Shown here: positions 1 through 8,642 of the stretch, in pieces
How positions within the stretch are numbered: position 1 is the first letter of the stretch
Layout: each line of letters begins with the position of its first letter
From: Cohnella luojiensis
GTDB lineage: Bacteria > Bacillota > Bacilli > Paenibacillales > Paenibacillaceae
Reading direction: 5' to 3'
Assembly: GCF_004564235.1 (NCBI RefSeq)
Contig: NZ_SOMN01000038.1
Location: forward strand, 1-51,704
Length of the DNA: 51,704 bases
Translations under genes and position numbers: made by a program
Notes under the pieces: generated by a model
The model's database searches: none
What the model was told of the DNA's origin: nothing
The model's input: only the letters and a program-made list of their open reading frames with translations

Positions 1-47
1 CACACTTTTTCATCTACTTGTCAAGTCCTGTTTTCATTTTTTCATGC

Positions 48-86
48 AAAAAAAAGAGCGGGCTATCTTTTAGATAACCTGCTCTT
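48..86 (-). terminator. Rho-independent terminator of the MFS gene
   Basis: Bases 54-68 pair with 72-86 (15 positions, one mismatch and one G-T pair, 3-base loop). Read on the minus strand the hairpin is followed by a run of eight T (48-55). It lies about 70 bases past the stop of the minus-strand MFS gene. Confidence 0.85.
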
Positions 87-157
87 GTTCTTAATTTTGG
101 CCCTGCGCCTTAACTTAATGACATTGGCCGATTTGGCAGTCCTTTATTCGCTGATAG

Positions 158-1495
158 CTAGTTAACCGCAACTTTCTCCGGTTCGGGTTGAATGCCGCCC
201 TTTAACTTAAACAGCGGAACGATAACCGCCACGCCCACGAGGAGGAATAAACCTGCGATCACGTATAGCGGAACGAGCGAGATTGCGTTTTTCATCACGC
301 CGGACAGCATCATCGTAACGACCATCGAACCCATGAATAGCGGAGTCAGAGTGCCGTTTACCCGGCCGATGAACGATTCCTCCGTATTTTTCATAATCAT
401 CGTATTGATCCCGATATTTATGCATGGAAACACGATGCCGCTGATGAACTGCAGCCCCAATGTCACCCAGTAATCCGTCGAGAACCCCATGGCGATGAAC
501 GCCAAGCTGTTTACCGTCATGCCGAACGCCAGAAGCTTCTGCGGCGATATTTTGCTGGAAAAGCTCATCGCCAGCACGCCGCCGATAATCATCGCTACGC
601 CGTTGACCAATAGGAACCACTGCAAATAATCCTCCGTCTTCCCAAGCCGCTCCGTAATGAGGAAGATGCCGAGCGGCTGAATAAGGCCGAGGGCGAGCCC
701 AGCGGCAATGAACGCGCTGCCGAGTTTACGGAGAATAATGCTGGACCATACATAGCTGACCCCCGCCTTAAAGTCTTCCAACACTTTCGACTTTTGTTTC
801 TCCCCTTCGTCTTGCCGATCGCGCGGAAGGAAGGCCAGTGAAACAACCGACAACAGAAAGGCAACGCCCATTACGCCGATTGCCGTCTCGATGCCATAGT
901 TCTGGTAAACGAACGTGCCGACGACCGGTCCGAAAATCATAAATGCCGCGAACAACGTTTGATACACCGACATGCCCTTTTGCACTAAATGTTCAGGCAC
1001 ATGCAGCTTGAATAGCTTCATGCCGGCGGGTTGCGAAAATTGGGATAATATCGCCGAGACTAAAGTCGCAAAAAATACCGCTTTCCACGAACCGTTCGCC
1101 ATTGCGAACAGCACTGCGAGAATAGAAGCCGCGCTTAACACGTCGCACCATACCATCGTCCTTTTCGGCCGCCAGCGGTCTGCGAACGTCCCTCCGATAA
1201 ACGAAAATACGAAGATCGGCGCGATCTCCGCGACGGAGATGAGCGAAACGGCGAACGCGTCGTCATTAGTCATTTCTTTGACGTAAAACAGGGTGGCGAT
1301 ATTTCGCACCCAAATGCCGATTTGCAAAAACAACGTGGACATCAAAATCACTTGCACGAACCGGTTGCTTAGCAGCGAAGGCGAAGCGGGTTTATTGGCA
1401 GAACGAAAGATCGCTCCGTCTAGAGACCGATTTATTATTTCGTTATAGTAATTAGGTTTAAAACAAACTAAACAATAACAACAACAAACTATCAA
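158..1495 (-). CDS. MFS transporter, drug/siderophore-exporter type
   Basis: A hydrophobic protein with about twelve membrane segments that fits the major facilitator superfamily, most like the MFS_3 (EntS-type) exporters. After the first helix (LFLQIGIWVRN) comes the cytoplasmic loop signature GGTFADRWRPKRTM, the MFS motif A region between helices 2 and 3. The substrate cannot be read from sequence. The start is uncertain: the longest frame opens with a TTG and a cysteine-rich stretch (MIVCCCYCLVC) that is unlikely to be real and has no ribosome site. Homologous proteins usually begin close to the LSNRFVQ segment, so translation may start 40-50 codons later (an ATG lies at 1342). It is transcribed away from the LacI-family gene and ends at a strong terminator. 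Confidence 0.85.
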   Translation of the reverse strand: MIVCCCYCLVCFKPNYYNEIINRSLDGAIFRSANKPASPSLLSNRFVQVILMSTLFLQIGIWVRNIATLFYVKEMTNDDAFAVSLISVAEIAPIFVFSFIGGTFADRWRPKRTMVWCDVLSAASILAVLFAMANGSWKAVFFATLVSAILSQFSQPAGMKLFKLHVPEHLVQKGMSVYQTLFAAFMIFGPVVGTFVYQNYGIETAIGVMGVAFLLSVVSLAFLPRDRQDEGEKQKSKVLEDFKAGVSYVWSSIILRKLGSAFIAAGLALGLIQPLGIFLITERLGKTEDYLQWFLLVNGVAMIIGGVLAMSFSSKISPQKLLAFGMTVNSLAFIAMGFSTDYWVTLGLQFISGIVFPCINIGINTMIMKNTEESFIGRVNGTLTPLFMGSMVVTMMLSGVMKNAISLVPLYVIAGLFLLVGVAVIVPLFKLKGGIQPEPEKVAVN

Positions 1496-1524
1496 TTTAC
1501 GTTTAGCTAACAGTTTGCTATGAT
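1496..1524 (+). promoter_or_regulatory. Candidate sigma-A promoter
   Basis: TTTACG (1496-1501) and TATGAT (1519-1524) are separated by 17 bases. It would read into the broken AbrB-like frame and then the LacI-family gene. The -35 box is weak (4 of 6). Confidence 0.4.
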
Positions 1525-1533
1525 TAGGTTGAA

Positions 1534-1680
1534 ATGAAGCGGATTCATCTACAAGTGCCTGAACATTATTTGGAAGCGGTCGGTGCGAAGGATGCCGATT
1601 AAGTGCTGCTTCGACTCGAAGAAGACCATATCATTTTGCGGCCTCTTTCCCTTGGGGCAAAGCGGATGGATGAAAGATGA
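1534..1680 (+). pseudogene. Broken AbrB/MazE-like antitoxin fragment
   Basis: An ATG frame reads 22 codons ending VGAKDAD, hits TAA at 1600-1602, and continues in the same frame for 25 codons (VLLRLEEDHIILRPLSLG...) to TGA. Read through, the piece resembles the second half of an AbrB/SpoVT-type swapped-hairpin DNA-binding domain, where a D-E-V-x-L pattern precedes an I-x-L-R-P end. The stop sits where a Glu codon would be expected (GAA to TAA, one base). No toxin partner is seen beside it. The family call rests on a short motif and is tentative; the in-frame stop is certain as sequenced. Confidence 0.4.
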
Positions 1681-1716
1681 CATAAATAGAATGGACGGGT
1701 TTGAATGAGAGGAAAA

Positions 1717-2745
1717 GTGAAAATCCAGGAAATCGCCGATTTTGCAGGAGTTTCCAAGTTTGCAGTATCGCGCGCATTATCTGGAAAGAGCGGCGTGAGT
1801 GAACGAACGAGGGAAATGATCATGAAAGTGGCGGGCCAGCTCGGATACTTCAAAAATCATGAACCGATCCGATTTGCTGGCGAGCTGTACGATCATGAGG
1901 ACGTGAAGCGGAGCGGAACGATTGTCGTGATGTTCCCGAACGTGCGTTATCAGAACAAGGATTCCGTTTATTGGGGGCCTGTGTTTGACGGCGTCAATAC
2001 GAGGCTGAGTCAAAGAGGACTGGATATTATTACACTGACTGAGCCTTCTGGCGAGCATGTTTTCTCGCTTCTCAAGCCGGAAGCAATTCAGGGTGTTATT
2101 ACGATTGGAACCGTATCGACGCAGATTCTTCTGGATATCAAACGGATGAACATTCCCGTCGTAATGATTGATCACAGTGACCCAGCCCTTCATTGCGATA
2201 CTATTTTCACGGACAATTTCAACTGCATGCAAGAACTGATGACGAAGCTGATCAGCAAAGGTTATCGCAAATTTCAATTTGTAGGCAGCATAAAGGACGC
2301 CCCGAGTTATTTCGAGAGATGGCTGGCCTTTCGGACGACGCTCGAAAGTTACCAAATCGAATTGAATCAAGACCCGCAGCTAATCAGCCCGGATGCCAAT
2401 GATATGTACCTCTTGTTTTCCAAGATAACCCTTGGAGAACTTCCGGAAGTATTTGTTTGCGCTCACGACGTTAATGCGCGATATTTGATCGAAGAGCTGA
2501 ATAAACTTCAAATTAATGTGCCTTCCCAGTGCGCCGTGACGGGCTTTGACAACACTTGCGACAATTATCCGATACTCGGAACGGTCAATGTGAACATGGA
2601 ATTGCTCGGTATGAGGGCCGTCGATCAAATGTTGTGGCGAATTCTCAATCCAAGCTCGGCTTATGAAAAAAAATTGATTTACGGCGACATTATCATTCGG
2701 GACAACTTTGCTCATTCCCTTCCAGATGATGAATCGGCAAACTGA
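1717..2745 (+). CDS. LacI-family transcriptional regulator
   Basis: A 342-residue LacI/GalR-type repressor. Residues 2-50 form the helix-turn-helix domain (KIQEIADFAGVSKFAVSRAL, then SGKSGVSERTRE), followed by a periplasmic-binding-like effector domain (GVITIGTV..., VMIDHSD near the hinge region, AVTGFDN near the C-terminus). The GTG at 1717 is preferred: AGAGG lies 4 bases upstream and it gives the normal M-K-I-Q-E-I beginning, while the ATG at 1705 has no ribosome site. The ligand is unknown. LacI-type regulators commonly control sugar genes, so the glycan locus starting at 4.1 kb is a reasonable target, but IS remnants and a gene stump lie between them. Confidence 0.88.
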   Translation: MKIQEIADFAGVSKFAVSRALSGKSGVSERTREMIMKVAGQLGYFKNHEPIRFAGELYDHEDVKRSGTIVVMFPNVRYQNKDSVYWGPVFDGVNTRLSQRGLDIITLTEPSGEHVFSLLKPEAIQGVITIGTVSTQILLDIKRMNIPVVMIDHSDPALHCDTIFTDNFNCMQELMTKLISKGYRKFQFVGSIKDAPSYFERWLAFRTTLESYQIELNQDPQLISPDANDMYLLFSKITLGELPEVFVCAHDVNARYLIEELNKLQINVPSQCAVTGFDNTCDNYPILGTVNVNMELLGMRAVDQMLWRILNPSSAYEKKLIYGDIIIRDNFAHSLPDDESAN

Positions 2746-2765
2746 TCGTGCAATCCCGAAGCTAA

Positions 2766-2943
2766 GGGGCTGTCCTATAAGTGGACTGCACCCCGTTAAG
2801 TAGACAGTAGAATAAAATACTTAGGCAGCCTTGGTTCGAACTTCCATCGGACTAAGGCTGTTTAGTTTCGCCTGTAAACGATCGTTATTATAAAAATAGA
2901 TGTAGTCATCAATATCTTTCTTTAGAGCTTCGTGACATACTTT
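2766..2943 (-). mobile_element. IS3-family insertion sequence remnant (3' end of transposase)
   Basis: On the minus strand the frame ending with TAA at 2821-2823 encodes the last ~38 residues of an IS3-family OrfB transposase (YFYNNDRLQAKLNSLSP, then MEVRTKAA), the conserved C-terminal tail of the rve integrase. Upstream the frame breaks at an in-frame stop around 2945. Beyond the stop, 2770-2808 looks like an IS end. Only this end survives, so the element is immobile. It separates the LacI-family gene from the truncated secreted-protein gene. Confidence 0.8.
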
Positions 2944-3095
2944 GGGTCAAACCATGGGCTTCTAATAGATTCTTGCTTTTTTTTGTTACATGTGGGATTA
3001 CCTGCCCTTAAGCTGTGGTTTGCCTCATTACGAATGATGTAATTGTGTTCTATGCTAATATTGCATGCACTAACACGAAGGAGGATATTAATAAA

Positions 3096-3419
3096 ATGAA
3101 AAAGCTACAAAGAAGAGTATCTACCTTTCTTATCGTTGTTCTATCTTTCGTATTCTTAATTGCTCCGGTAGCGTCAATTTCTGTAGCGGCTTCCACCGCG
3201 GCAGATGCTGAGGTATTTCCCTATACACAGGGAACCAAATATCAAACTTCTACAAACTATACGTTAAAAGCGAACGGAGCAGCTGTTCCGGTCATTCGTG
3301 CTTTTAACGATTATGATTACGCTCACTTCTCAGCATCCGAAGGATTGATTACTTACGAGCTAACGATTCTGAACACCGATAAGGTGCATGAATATTCGAT
3401 TAGCCCGAAGAAGCATTGA
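3096..3419 (+). pseudogene. N-terminal stump of a secreted carbohydrate-active protein
   Basis: ATG at 3096 follows GAAGGAGGA with good spacing. The 107-residue product has a clear signal peptide (KKLQRR, then a hydrophobic core to about residue 33) and a short beta-rich region with YDYAHFS, ending ISPKK. This N-terminal region resembles that of large secreted Paenibacillus glycosidases or pectinolytic enzymes, which are many hundreds of residues long. The frame stops one codon after SPKK, and an IS110 fragment begins within about 45 bases, so the catalytic part is lost. It is probably translated but not functional. The enzyme class is an inference. Confidence 0.6.
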
Positions 3420-3439
3420 TATAGCAAAAGGAATGTCTG

Positions 3440-3800
3440 TTGTTCAAGCGTTCTTAAGGAGAAATGTACCTTATGGTCGAGACCAACGGTGTTGGTATGA
3501 AGCTGGCAACGTCTATCGTAGCTGAGGTTGGGAATGCTTCACAATTATTGAGACGTGCTGCTTTGGCAGTAGTCTGTGGATTACGTGCAGGGTATAACCC
3601 CCGCTTGAGGGAGTATTATGATAAGAAAAAAAGTGAGGGCAAACCCCATAAAGTAGCCGTGATTGCTTGCGCCAACAAGTTACTACATCACGTCTACGCT
3701 ATAAGAATGGGTTGCCCTACACCGTATAAAACTTAGATATCCATAAACTTCCACAAAGAGGAGGTTTATTTGGTATGCCTCCCAATATTATAACAACTTT
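3440..3800 (+). mobile_element. IS110-family transposase remnant
   Basis: The frame 3464-3736 contains two parts of the C-terminal Transposase_20 region of IS110-family enzymes: GVGMKLATSIVAEVGNASQ and, directly after, LRAGYNPRLREYYDKKKSEG followed by KVAVIACANKLLHHVYAI. About 35-40 residues that normally lie between these parts are missing, and the N-terminal DEDD catalytic domain is absent. It is therefore a dead, internally deleted fragment. It abuts the truncated secreted-protein gene and likely caused or accompanied that truncation. The exact limits are approximate. Confidence 0.8.
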
Positions 3801-4134
3801 TCATCCATCAACAAAGACGGAATTGACAAACCATTAGCTGGTTTTGTGTTTCAGCATTATCATAAAAACACAACATAACAAAATAATAATAAAAATAACA
3901 ATACAACAAAAAAATATTGGCAATTTAACTAAAATCAAATTGACTATTTTTAGAAGTGGATGCTATGATTGGCATGTGGTTATGAAATACTTAGCCTATC
4001 GGTGGTGATGTAATTAAGTAAAGTAGAGATTTGAAAACGTTCCCGGTTGAGAAAGAACGGTAGTACGGAATCCGTAAACCGGAAGGCTGTGTTCTGAAGT
4101 GCGGCAAGAAAAACAAATGGGAGGTTGTTTTGCA
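3801..4134 (+). promoter_or_regulatory. Promoter and leader region of the sugar-binding protein gene
   Basis: An AT-rich gene-free stretch. It holds a good sigma-A promoter, TTGACT (3940-3945) and TATGAT (3964-3969) with an 18-base spacer. Downstream at 4032-4045, TGAAAACGTTCCCG has the CG-centred pattern of LacI-family operators and is close to a catabolite-responsive element. The leader ends with GGGAGG (4119-4124) ahead of the ATG at 4135. Control by the LacI-family protein or CcpA is inferred. Confidence 0.6.
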
Positions 4135-5511
4135 ATGAAAAAAATGAAAGCACTTACAATCTTGCTTGTCGCGTTAATGCTTACTCTAACAGCGTGCGGA
4201 GGAGGCAACAGTAACAACAGCAGCAATAGCAGCACTGCGAGCAACTCAGCTGTAACAACCGAGTCAAATACAAACGAAGCTGCAACGACCGATCCGGCAC
4301 CTGAACCGACTCCAGCTCCTGTGGATCTCGGAGGCCGCGTCATTAAAATCTCCATGTGGTGGGATGGCAAGCCGAAGGGTGAGACTGCAGGCGAGAAAGC
4401 GTCCCTTGCAAAGATTGCAGAGCTCGAAAAAAAATACAATTGTAAAATCGAATTCGTGAACATCCCGTTCGAACAATACATGGATAAGTTCACAACCGCA
4501 GTGCTTGCAGGCGAGCCGATTGCGGACATCTCCATTATGGAGTTCAAACGCTCGATCTCTCCGGTTAAACAAGGTCTAGTACTCCCGCTTAATGACTTTA
4601 CGCTAGCAACAAGCGATATCAATAATGAACAGAAGCATATCATGAAACTGCCTGCGATCGCAGGAGCGGAATATTCATTCAATACGCCTTTTGTCAGTGC
4701 TGTCGGAATGTACTACAACCGCGACCTGATCAAGAAGTTAGGACTTCCTGATCCGCAAGAGCTATACATGAACGGACAATGGACCTGGGATAAATTCTTG
4801 GAAATCGCAAAGCAAGCAACGACCGACACGAACAATGATGGCAAGAACGATACTTGGGGTTACTCCGGTTGGCCAGCCGATGCAGCTCGTCACATAGGAG
4901 TAACGAATGGTGCACTCTTCGTAAACGACTCTGACCTGTCTCTTGGCTTAACCGATCCGAAGTTGACTGAAGCACTCGAGTTTGTCAATCGTATCTATAA
5001 CGTCGAGAACGTCGTAAAAGTAAAAACCGGCAATAAAATGGACTGGAATGAAACGAACACGTTCAAAGACGGCGACGTTGCAATGTCCATCAACTACGAT
5101 TGGAATATGGGCGATCTTACGTTTGAAGTCGGCATCGTGCCGAACCCGGCCGGTCCGCAAGGCGATGGTAAGAGCACATTCGCGAATACGGCTCAGAACG
5201 GCTACTTTATTCCAAAAGGAGTTAAAGAACCGCAAATCGTTTATCAAATTTTCGAGGAACTGCAAGATATTCCTCCAACAGAAGAATATCTAGGTCAAGA
5301 CTGGCTCGAATCCCGCTTTAAGAACGAAGCCGACATCAAGATGGTAATCGAACACGTTAGTGGTACTGGCCGACTTTCTCTTGAAGAAGGCATTGCCGAT
5401 TTCCCGTTCTTCCCGATTATGGACGATATCATTATTAAGAACCAATCCGTCACGGCAACGCTCGAGAAATACAAACAAGCCGGCCAAGCAGCGCTTGATA
5501 AGTTGCAATAA
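4135..5511 (+). CDS. Sugar ABC transporter substrate-binding lipoprotein (family 1)
   Basis: A 458-residue extracellular solute-binding protein, family 1 type. The signal peptide ends in lipobox L-T-A-C with Cys21, so it is lipid-anchored outside the membrane. A Gly/Asn/Ser- and Thr/Pro-rich linker (about residues 22-65) leads into the binding fold (KISMWWDG, VNIPFEQYMDKFTTAVLAGE, VGMYYNRDLIKKLGL). The ATG at 4135 is chosen because GGGAGG lies 10 bases upstream. It has its own promoter and terminator. The glycan operon starts 180 bases later and contains two permease pairs but only one other binding protein, so this one probably serves one of those pairs. The substrate is inferred from context to be a plant mannan-type oligosaccharide. 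Confidence 0.9.
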   Translation: MKKMKALTILLVALMLTLTACGGGNSNNSSNSSTASNSAVTTESNTNEAATTDPAPEPTPAPVDLGGRVIKISMWWDGKPKGETAGEKASLAKIAELEKKYNCKIEFVNIPFEQYMDKFTTAVLAGEPIADISIMEFKRSISPVKQGLVLPLNDFTLATSDINNEQKHIMKLPAIAGAEYSFNTPFVSAVGMYYNRDLIKKLGLPDPQELYMNGQWTWDKFLEIAKQATTDTNNDGKNDTWGYSGWPADAARHIGVTNGALFVNDSDLSLGLTDPKLTEALEFVNRIYNVENVVKVKTGNKMDWNETNTFKDGDVAMSINYDWNMGDLTFEVGIVPNPAGPQGDGKSTFANTAQNGYFIPKGVKEPQIVYQIFEELQDIPPTEEYLGQDWLESRFKNEADIKMVIEHVSGTGRLSLEEGIADFPFFPIMDDIIIKNQSVTATLEKYKQAGQAALDKLQ

Positions 5512-5532
5512 GCAGCATGGATATTGAAGGGG

Positions 5533-5569
5533 AGGGGCTGCCGATCTTACCGGTCTGCCCCTTTTTCTA
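5533..5569 (+). terminator. Rho-independent terminator
   Basis: GGGGC-G-CCG (from 5535) pairs with CCGGTCTGCCCC (5550-5561) with a small bulge, followed by T5. It lies 22 bases after the binding-protein stop and separates it from the large operon. Confidence 0.75.
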
Positions 5570-5612
5570 TAAATAAACCCAAAAGCTTCATACAAACAAA
5601 TTGATAATGATA

Positions 5613-5640
5613 ACCTAACATTTTTTCGTTTTTGTTAGGT
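5613..5640 (+). repeat. Inverted repeat upstream of the glycan operon
   Basis: ACCTAACA (5613-5620) is repeated inverted as TGTTAGGT (5633-5640) with a 12-base T-rich loop. It could be a weak hairpin or a dyad operator in the 180-base gap ahead of the giant binding-protein gene. No convincing promoter boxes were found next to it. Confidence 0.4.
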
Positions 5641-5692
5641 AACTAAATATTGATAGGTCCGCAGATCAAGTCGCCGCATAGGAGGGCTGACG

Positions 5693-8629
5693 TTGAAAGG
5701 GAAAATAAGACTGAAGAAATGGACGTTATCGGCGGTGGGTGTCGTCATTGCGGCCGGATTGCTCTTGTTCTGGTCCCGGATGGATGCCGATAACGCGAGT
5801 GGTGCAGGAGAAAAGCAAACGTTCACGGACGGTTCATGGAAATCGCTGCAACAAGGACGAGGTGATTACTCGGAGTATTTAGCGAAAAATAAAAATGCTG
5901 TTTTCGCTGACCGGGAAATTATCGTGGAAGCTTCCGAATACGCGAAGGCAGAAGGAGAAGGAATCGAGAAAATCGATCATTTCGAAGGCAAGAGCGGCGT
6001 CTCGCTCAAGACAGGCGAGCAAGGGCGCGTTGATTGGACGATCAATGTCGCAGAAGCGGGTTTTTACAATATCTCGGTTCAGTATTATCCGATTGAAGGA
6101 AAAAGTTCAAGCATTGAACGGTCGCTATTGATTGATGGAGAATTACCGTTCGAGGAAGCGGAATATTTGCAGTTCGACCGCGTTTGGGATAATGAGCTCG
6201 ACCAAATAAAGCGTGACAATCGCGGTAATGATCTGCGCCCGCAGCAGTTCGAGAGACCGGAGTGGCGCGAGGATCTGCTGGAAGATTCTAACGGTTATTA
6301 TGCGGATCCGTTCCGATTTTATTTGACTTCCGGAACGCATACGCTATCATTCGTTTCGCAGCGTGAGCCGATGGTTATCAGGCAGTTGAAGCTGTTTCAA
6401 GTGAAACGTCCTGCTACATATGAAGATACATTTAAGCGCTTTCATATAGATGGTTTGAAGGAAACAGCCGGCCAGATGATTACGGTTCAGGGCGAAGATG
6501 CAAGAGCGAAGTCGTCTCCGACGCTGTATCCTCAGACCGAACGAGCCAGCGCAACCGTTACTCCCTACAGTCCCAAGCTGATACGGGTGAATACAATCGG
6601 CGGCTACAACTGGCGCATACCGGGTCAATGGATCGAGTGGGAAGTTGATGTTCCCGAAACCGGGCTCTACAAAATCGGGATGAAGGTAAAGCAACAATTC
6701 GTTCGCGGCTTATACTCGACACGCCGTCTCTTAATAAACGGCGAAGTGCCGTTCCAGGAAGCGGAACAGGTTCCGTTCCGTTACGAGAGCGGATACCGAA
6801 TCGACGTAATGGGTGGGGATGAGCCGTATTTGTTCGAGCTTAAGAAAGGCAAGAACATAATCCGACTAGAAGACACGCTTGGCGAGTTTGCTCCGCTAAT
6901 TCGCGAGGTTAAAGACAGTCTTTTTAATCTCAACGCCATGTATCGCAAAATCATAATGATTACCGGTGCTTCCCCGGACAAGTTCCGCGACTATCGCGTG
7001 GACCAACAAGTTCCGAATCTGCTTGAGACGTTCAAGTCGGAACAGGAGAGACTTACGGCCGTCAGCAAGGAATTGCGCAGACTGTCAGGCGGCAGCAGCG
7101 ATTCCGAAGCATTGCTGAAAACGATGTCGCTTCAGCTTGGCGAGTTAATCGATAATCCGGATACCATTCCGCGCCGTCTCGTCGCTTTCAAGACCAACAC
7201 CGGCGGTCTTGGCACATGGTTGCAAAAGGCGATTGAGATGCCGCTGCAAATCGATGAAATCTACGTAGCTTCTCCGGATAAGAAGTTTCCGGCTTCCGGA
7301 GACGGTTTCTTCGCGGGGCTCAAGCATGAGTTCGCTACATTCAATTATTCGTTCGTCATTGATTACAACCAAATCGGCAACGCCTCCGAAAAGAATAATC
7401 AACGTTCGATTACCGTATGGATCGGCAGCGGCCGCGACCAGGCGAACACGCTGAAAGCAATGATCGACGAAACATTCACGCCTGAAACAGGCATCAACGT
7501 GAACTTGAAGCTAGTTCAGATGAATACGCTGCTGCCGGCGACGCTGGCAGGTAGAGGTCCGGATGTGGCGATGCAGATCGGAATCGATATTCCGGTTAAC
7601 TACGCGATGCGTAAAGCTGCGGCCGACCTTACGCAATTTCCTGATTATCAAGATGTAGCACAATGGTTCCGTCCAAGCGCGCTTGTTCCGTTCTCCTATC
7701 AAAAAGGCGTTTACGCGCTTCCGGAAACGCAAACGTTCAATATGCTCTTCTACCGTAAGGATATCCTGAAAGAGCTGGGACTTGAAGTTCCTCAGACATG
7801 GGATGACGTTTACAAGCTTTTGGCCGTATTGAACAAAAACCACATGCAACTTGGCATGCCGATTTCGGCACCGGCGACGTCTGTCCCGGTTCCGGGCCAG
7901 AACATTCCCCCGAATCCAATCTTTGCTACTTTGCTCATGCAGAACGGCGGACAATTTTACCGCAACGACGGGAAAGAGTCCGATTTGGATTCCCGAATCG
8001 GCGTGGAAACGTTCAAAACGTGGACGGACTTCTATAGCGATTACAAACTGGAGCGCGAGTTTGATTTCGCTAATCGCTTCCGGACCGGCGAAATGCCGAT
8101 CGGTATCGTGGATTATACGACTTACAACCAACTCTCGGTATTCGCACCGGAAATTCGTGGCATGTGGGGATTCGTTCCAATACCCGGAACGAAACAACAA
8201 GACGGCACGATTCGGAGAGATACGCCCAGTACCGGAAGCGGCACGCTGATGCTTAATGGCGCCAAAGACAAAGATGCCGCTTGGCAATTCATGAAATGGT
8301 GGACCGGCAAAGAGGCGCAAACGAATTACGGACGGGAAATGGAAGCGCTTATGGGTGCATCCGCGCGTTATCCGACCGCAAACATCAAAGCGTTGGATAG
8401 CCTGCCTTGGCCTTTAGCCGATTATGAAAGCCTGAAGGAAGAGTTTGAATGGGTACGCGGTATTCCGGAGGTTCCGGGAGGTTACTTCACCGGACGGCAT
8501 CTGCAGAACGCATTCTTAAAAGTAGTTGTAAGTGCGAATACGGAGGCGCGAGAAGCGATCCTTGATTACGTGCAATATATCCATGAGGAAATTCACGCGA
8601 AACGCAAAGAATTCGGCCTGCCGGAATAA
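5693..8629 (+). CDS. Giant surface sugar-binding protein with duplicated N-terminal modules
   Basis: A 978-residue protein starting at a TTG (5693) with GGAGGG seven bases upstream. One hydrophobic segment (residues about 9-26, no lipobox Cys) acts as signal or anchor. Two related beta-rich modules follow, marked by near-identical motifs about 200 residues apart: RSLLIDGELPFEEAE near residue 143 and RRLLINGEVPFQEAE near 344. These resemble carbohydrate-binding modules of the CBM35/CBM6 kind. A mostly helical stretch (about 420-530) leads to a family 1 solute-binding domain from about residue 572 (SITVWIGSG...) to the end. Ordinary binding proteins are about 430 residues. It heads an operon with permeases 13 bases downstream. 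Inferred role: catch and hold polysaccharide chains and deliver oligosaccharides to the permeases. Confidence 0.85.
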   Translation: MKGKIRLKKWTLSAVGVVIAAGLLLFWSRMDADNASGAGEKQTFTDGSWKSLQQGRGDYSEYLAKNKNAVFADREIIVEASEYAKAEGEGIEKIDHFEGKSGVSLKTGEQGRVDWTINVAEAGFYNISVQYYPIEGKSSSIERSLLIDGELPFEEAEYLQFDRVWDNELDQIKRDNRGNDLRPQQFERPEWREDLLEDSNGYYADPFRFYLTSGTHTLSFVSQREPMVIRQLKLFQVKRPATYEDTFKRFHIDGLKETAGQMITVQGEDARAKSSPTLYPQTERASATVTPYSPKLIRVNTIGGYNWRIPGQWIEWEVDVPETGLYKIGMKVKQQFVRGLYSTRRLLINGEVPFQEAEQVPFRYESGYRIDVMGGDEPYLFELKKGKNIIRLEDTLGEFAPLIREVKDSLFNLNAMYRKIIMITGASPDKFRDYRVDQQVPNLLETFKSEQERLTAVSKELRRLSGGSSDSEALLKTMSLQLGELIDNPDTIPRRLVAFKTNTGGLGTWLQKAIEMPLQIDEIYVASPDKKFPASGDGFFAGLKHEFATFNYSFVIDYNQIGNASEKNNQRSITVWIGSGRDQANTLKAMIDETFTPETGINVNLKLVQMNTLLPATLAGRGPDVAMQIGIDIPVNYAMRKAAADLTQFPDYQDVAQWFRPSALVPFSYQKGVYALPETQTFNMLFYRKDILKELGLEVPQTWDDVYKLLAVLNKNHMQLGMPISAPATSVPVPGQNIPPNPIFATLLMQNGGQFYRNDGKESDLDSRIGVETFKTWTDFYSDYKLEREFDFANRFRTGEMPIGIVDYTTYNQLSVFAPEIRGMWGFVPIPGTKQQDGTIRRDTPSTGSGTLMLNGAKDKDAAWQFMKWWTGKEAQTNYGREMEALMGASARYPTANIKALDSLPWPLADYESLKEEFEWVRGIPEVPGGYFTGRHLQNAFLKVVVSANTEAREAILDYVQYIHEEIHAKRKEFGLPE

Positions 8630-8642
8630 AGGAGGGGTCCAA

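Noticed and set aside
1599..1853. Minus-strand frame across the AbrB-like relic and LacI start
   Set aside because: It has no ribosome site and overlaps the helix-turn-helix coding region on the other strand.
7511..8320. A 269-codon minus-strand frame inside the giant binding protein gene
   Set aside because: Antisense shadow of a confirmed coding region, with low-complexity Arg/His-rich translation.
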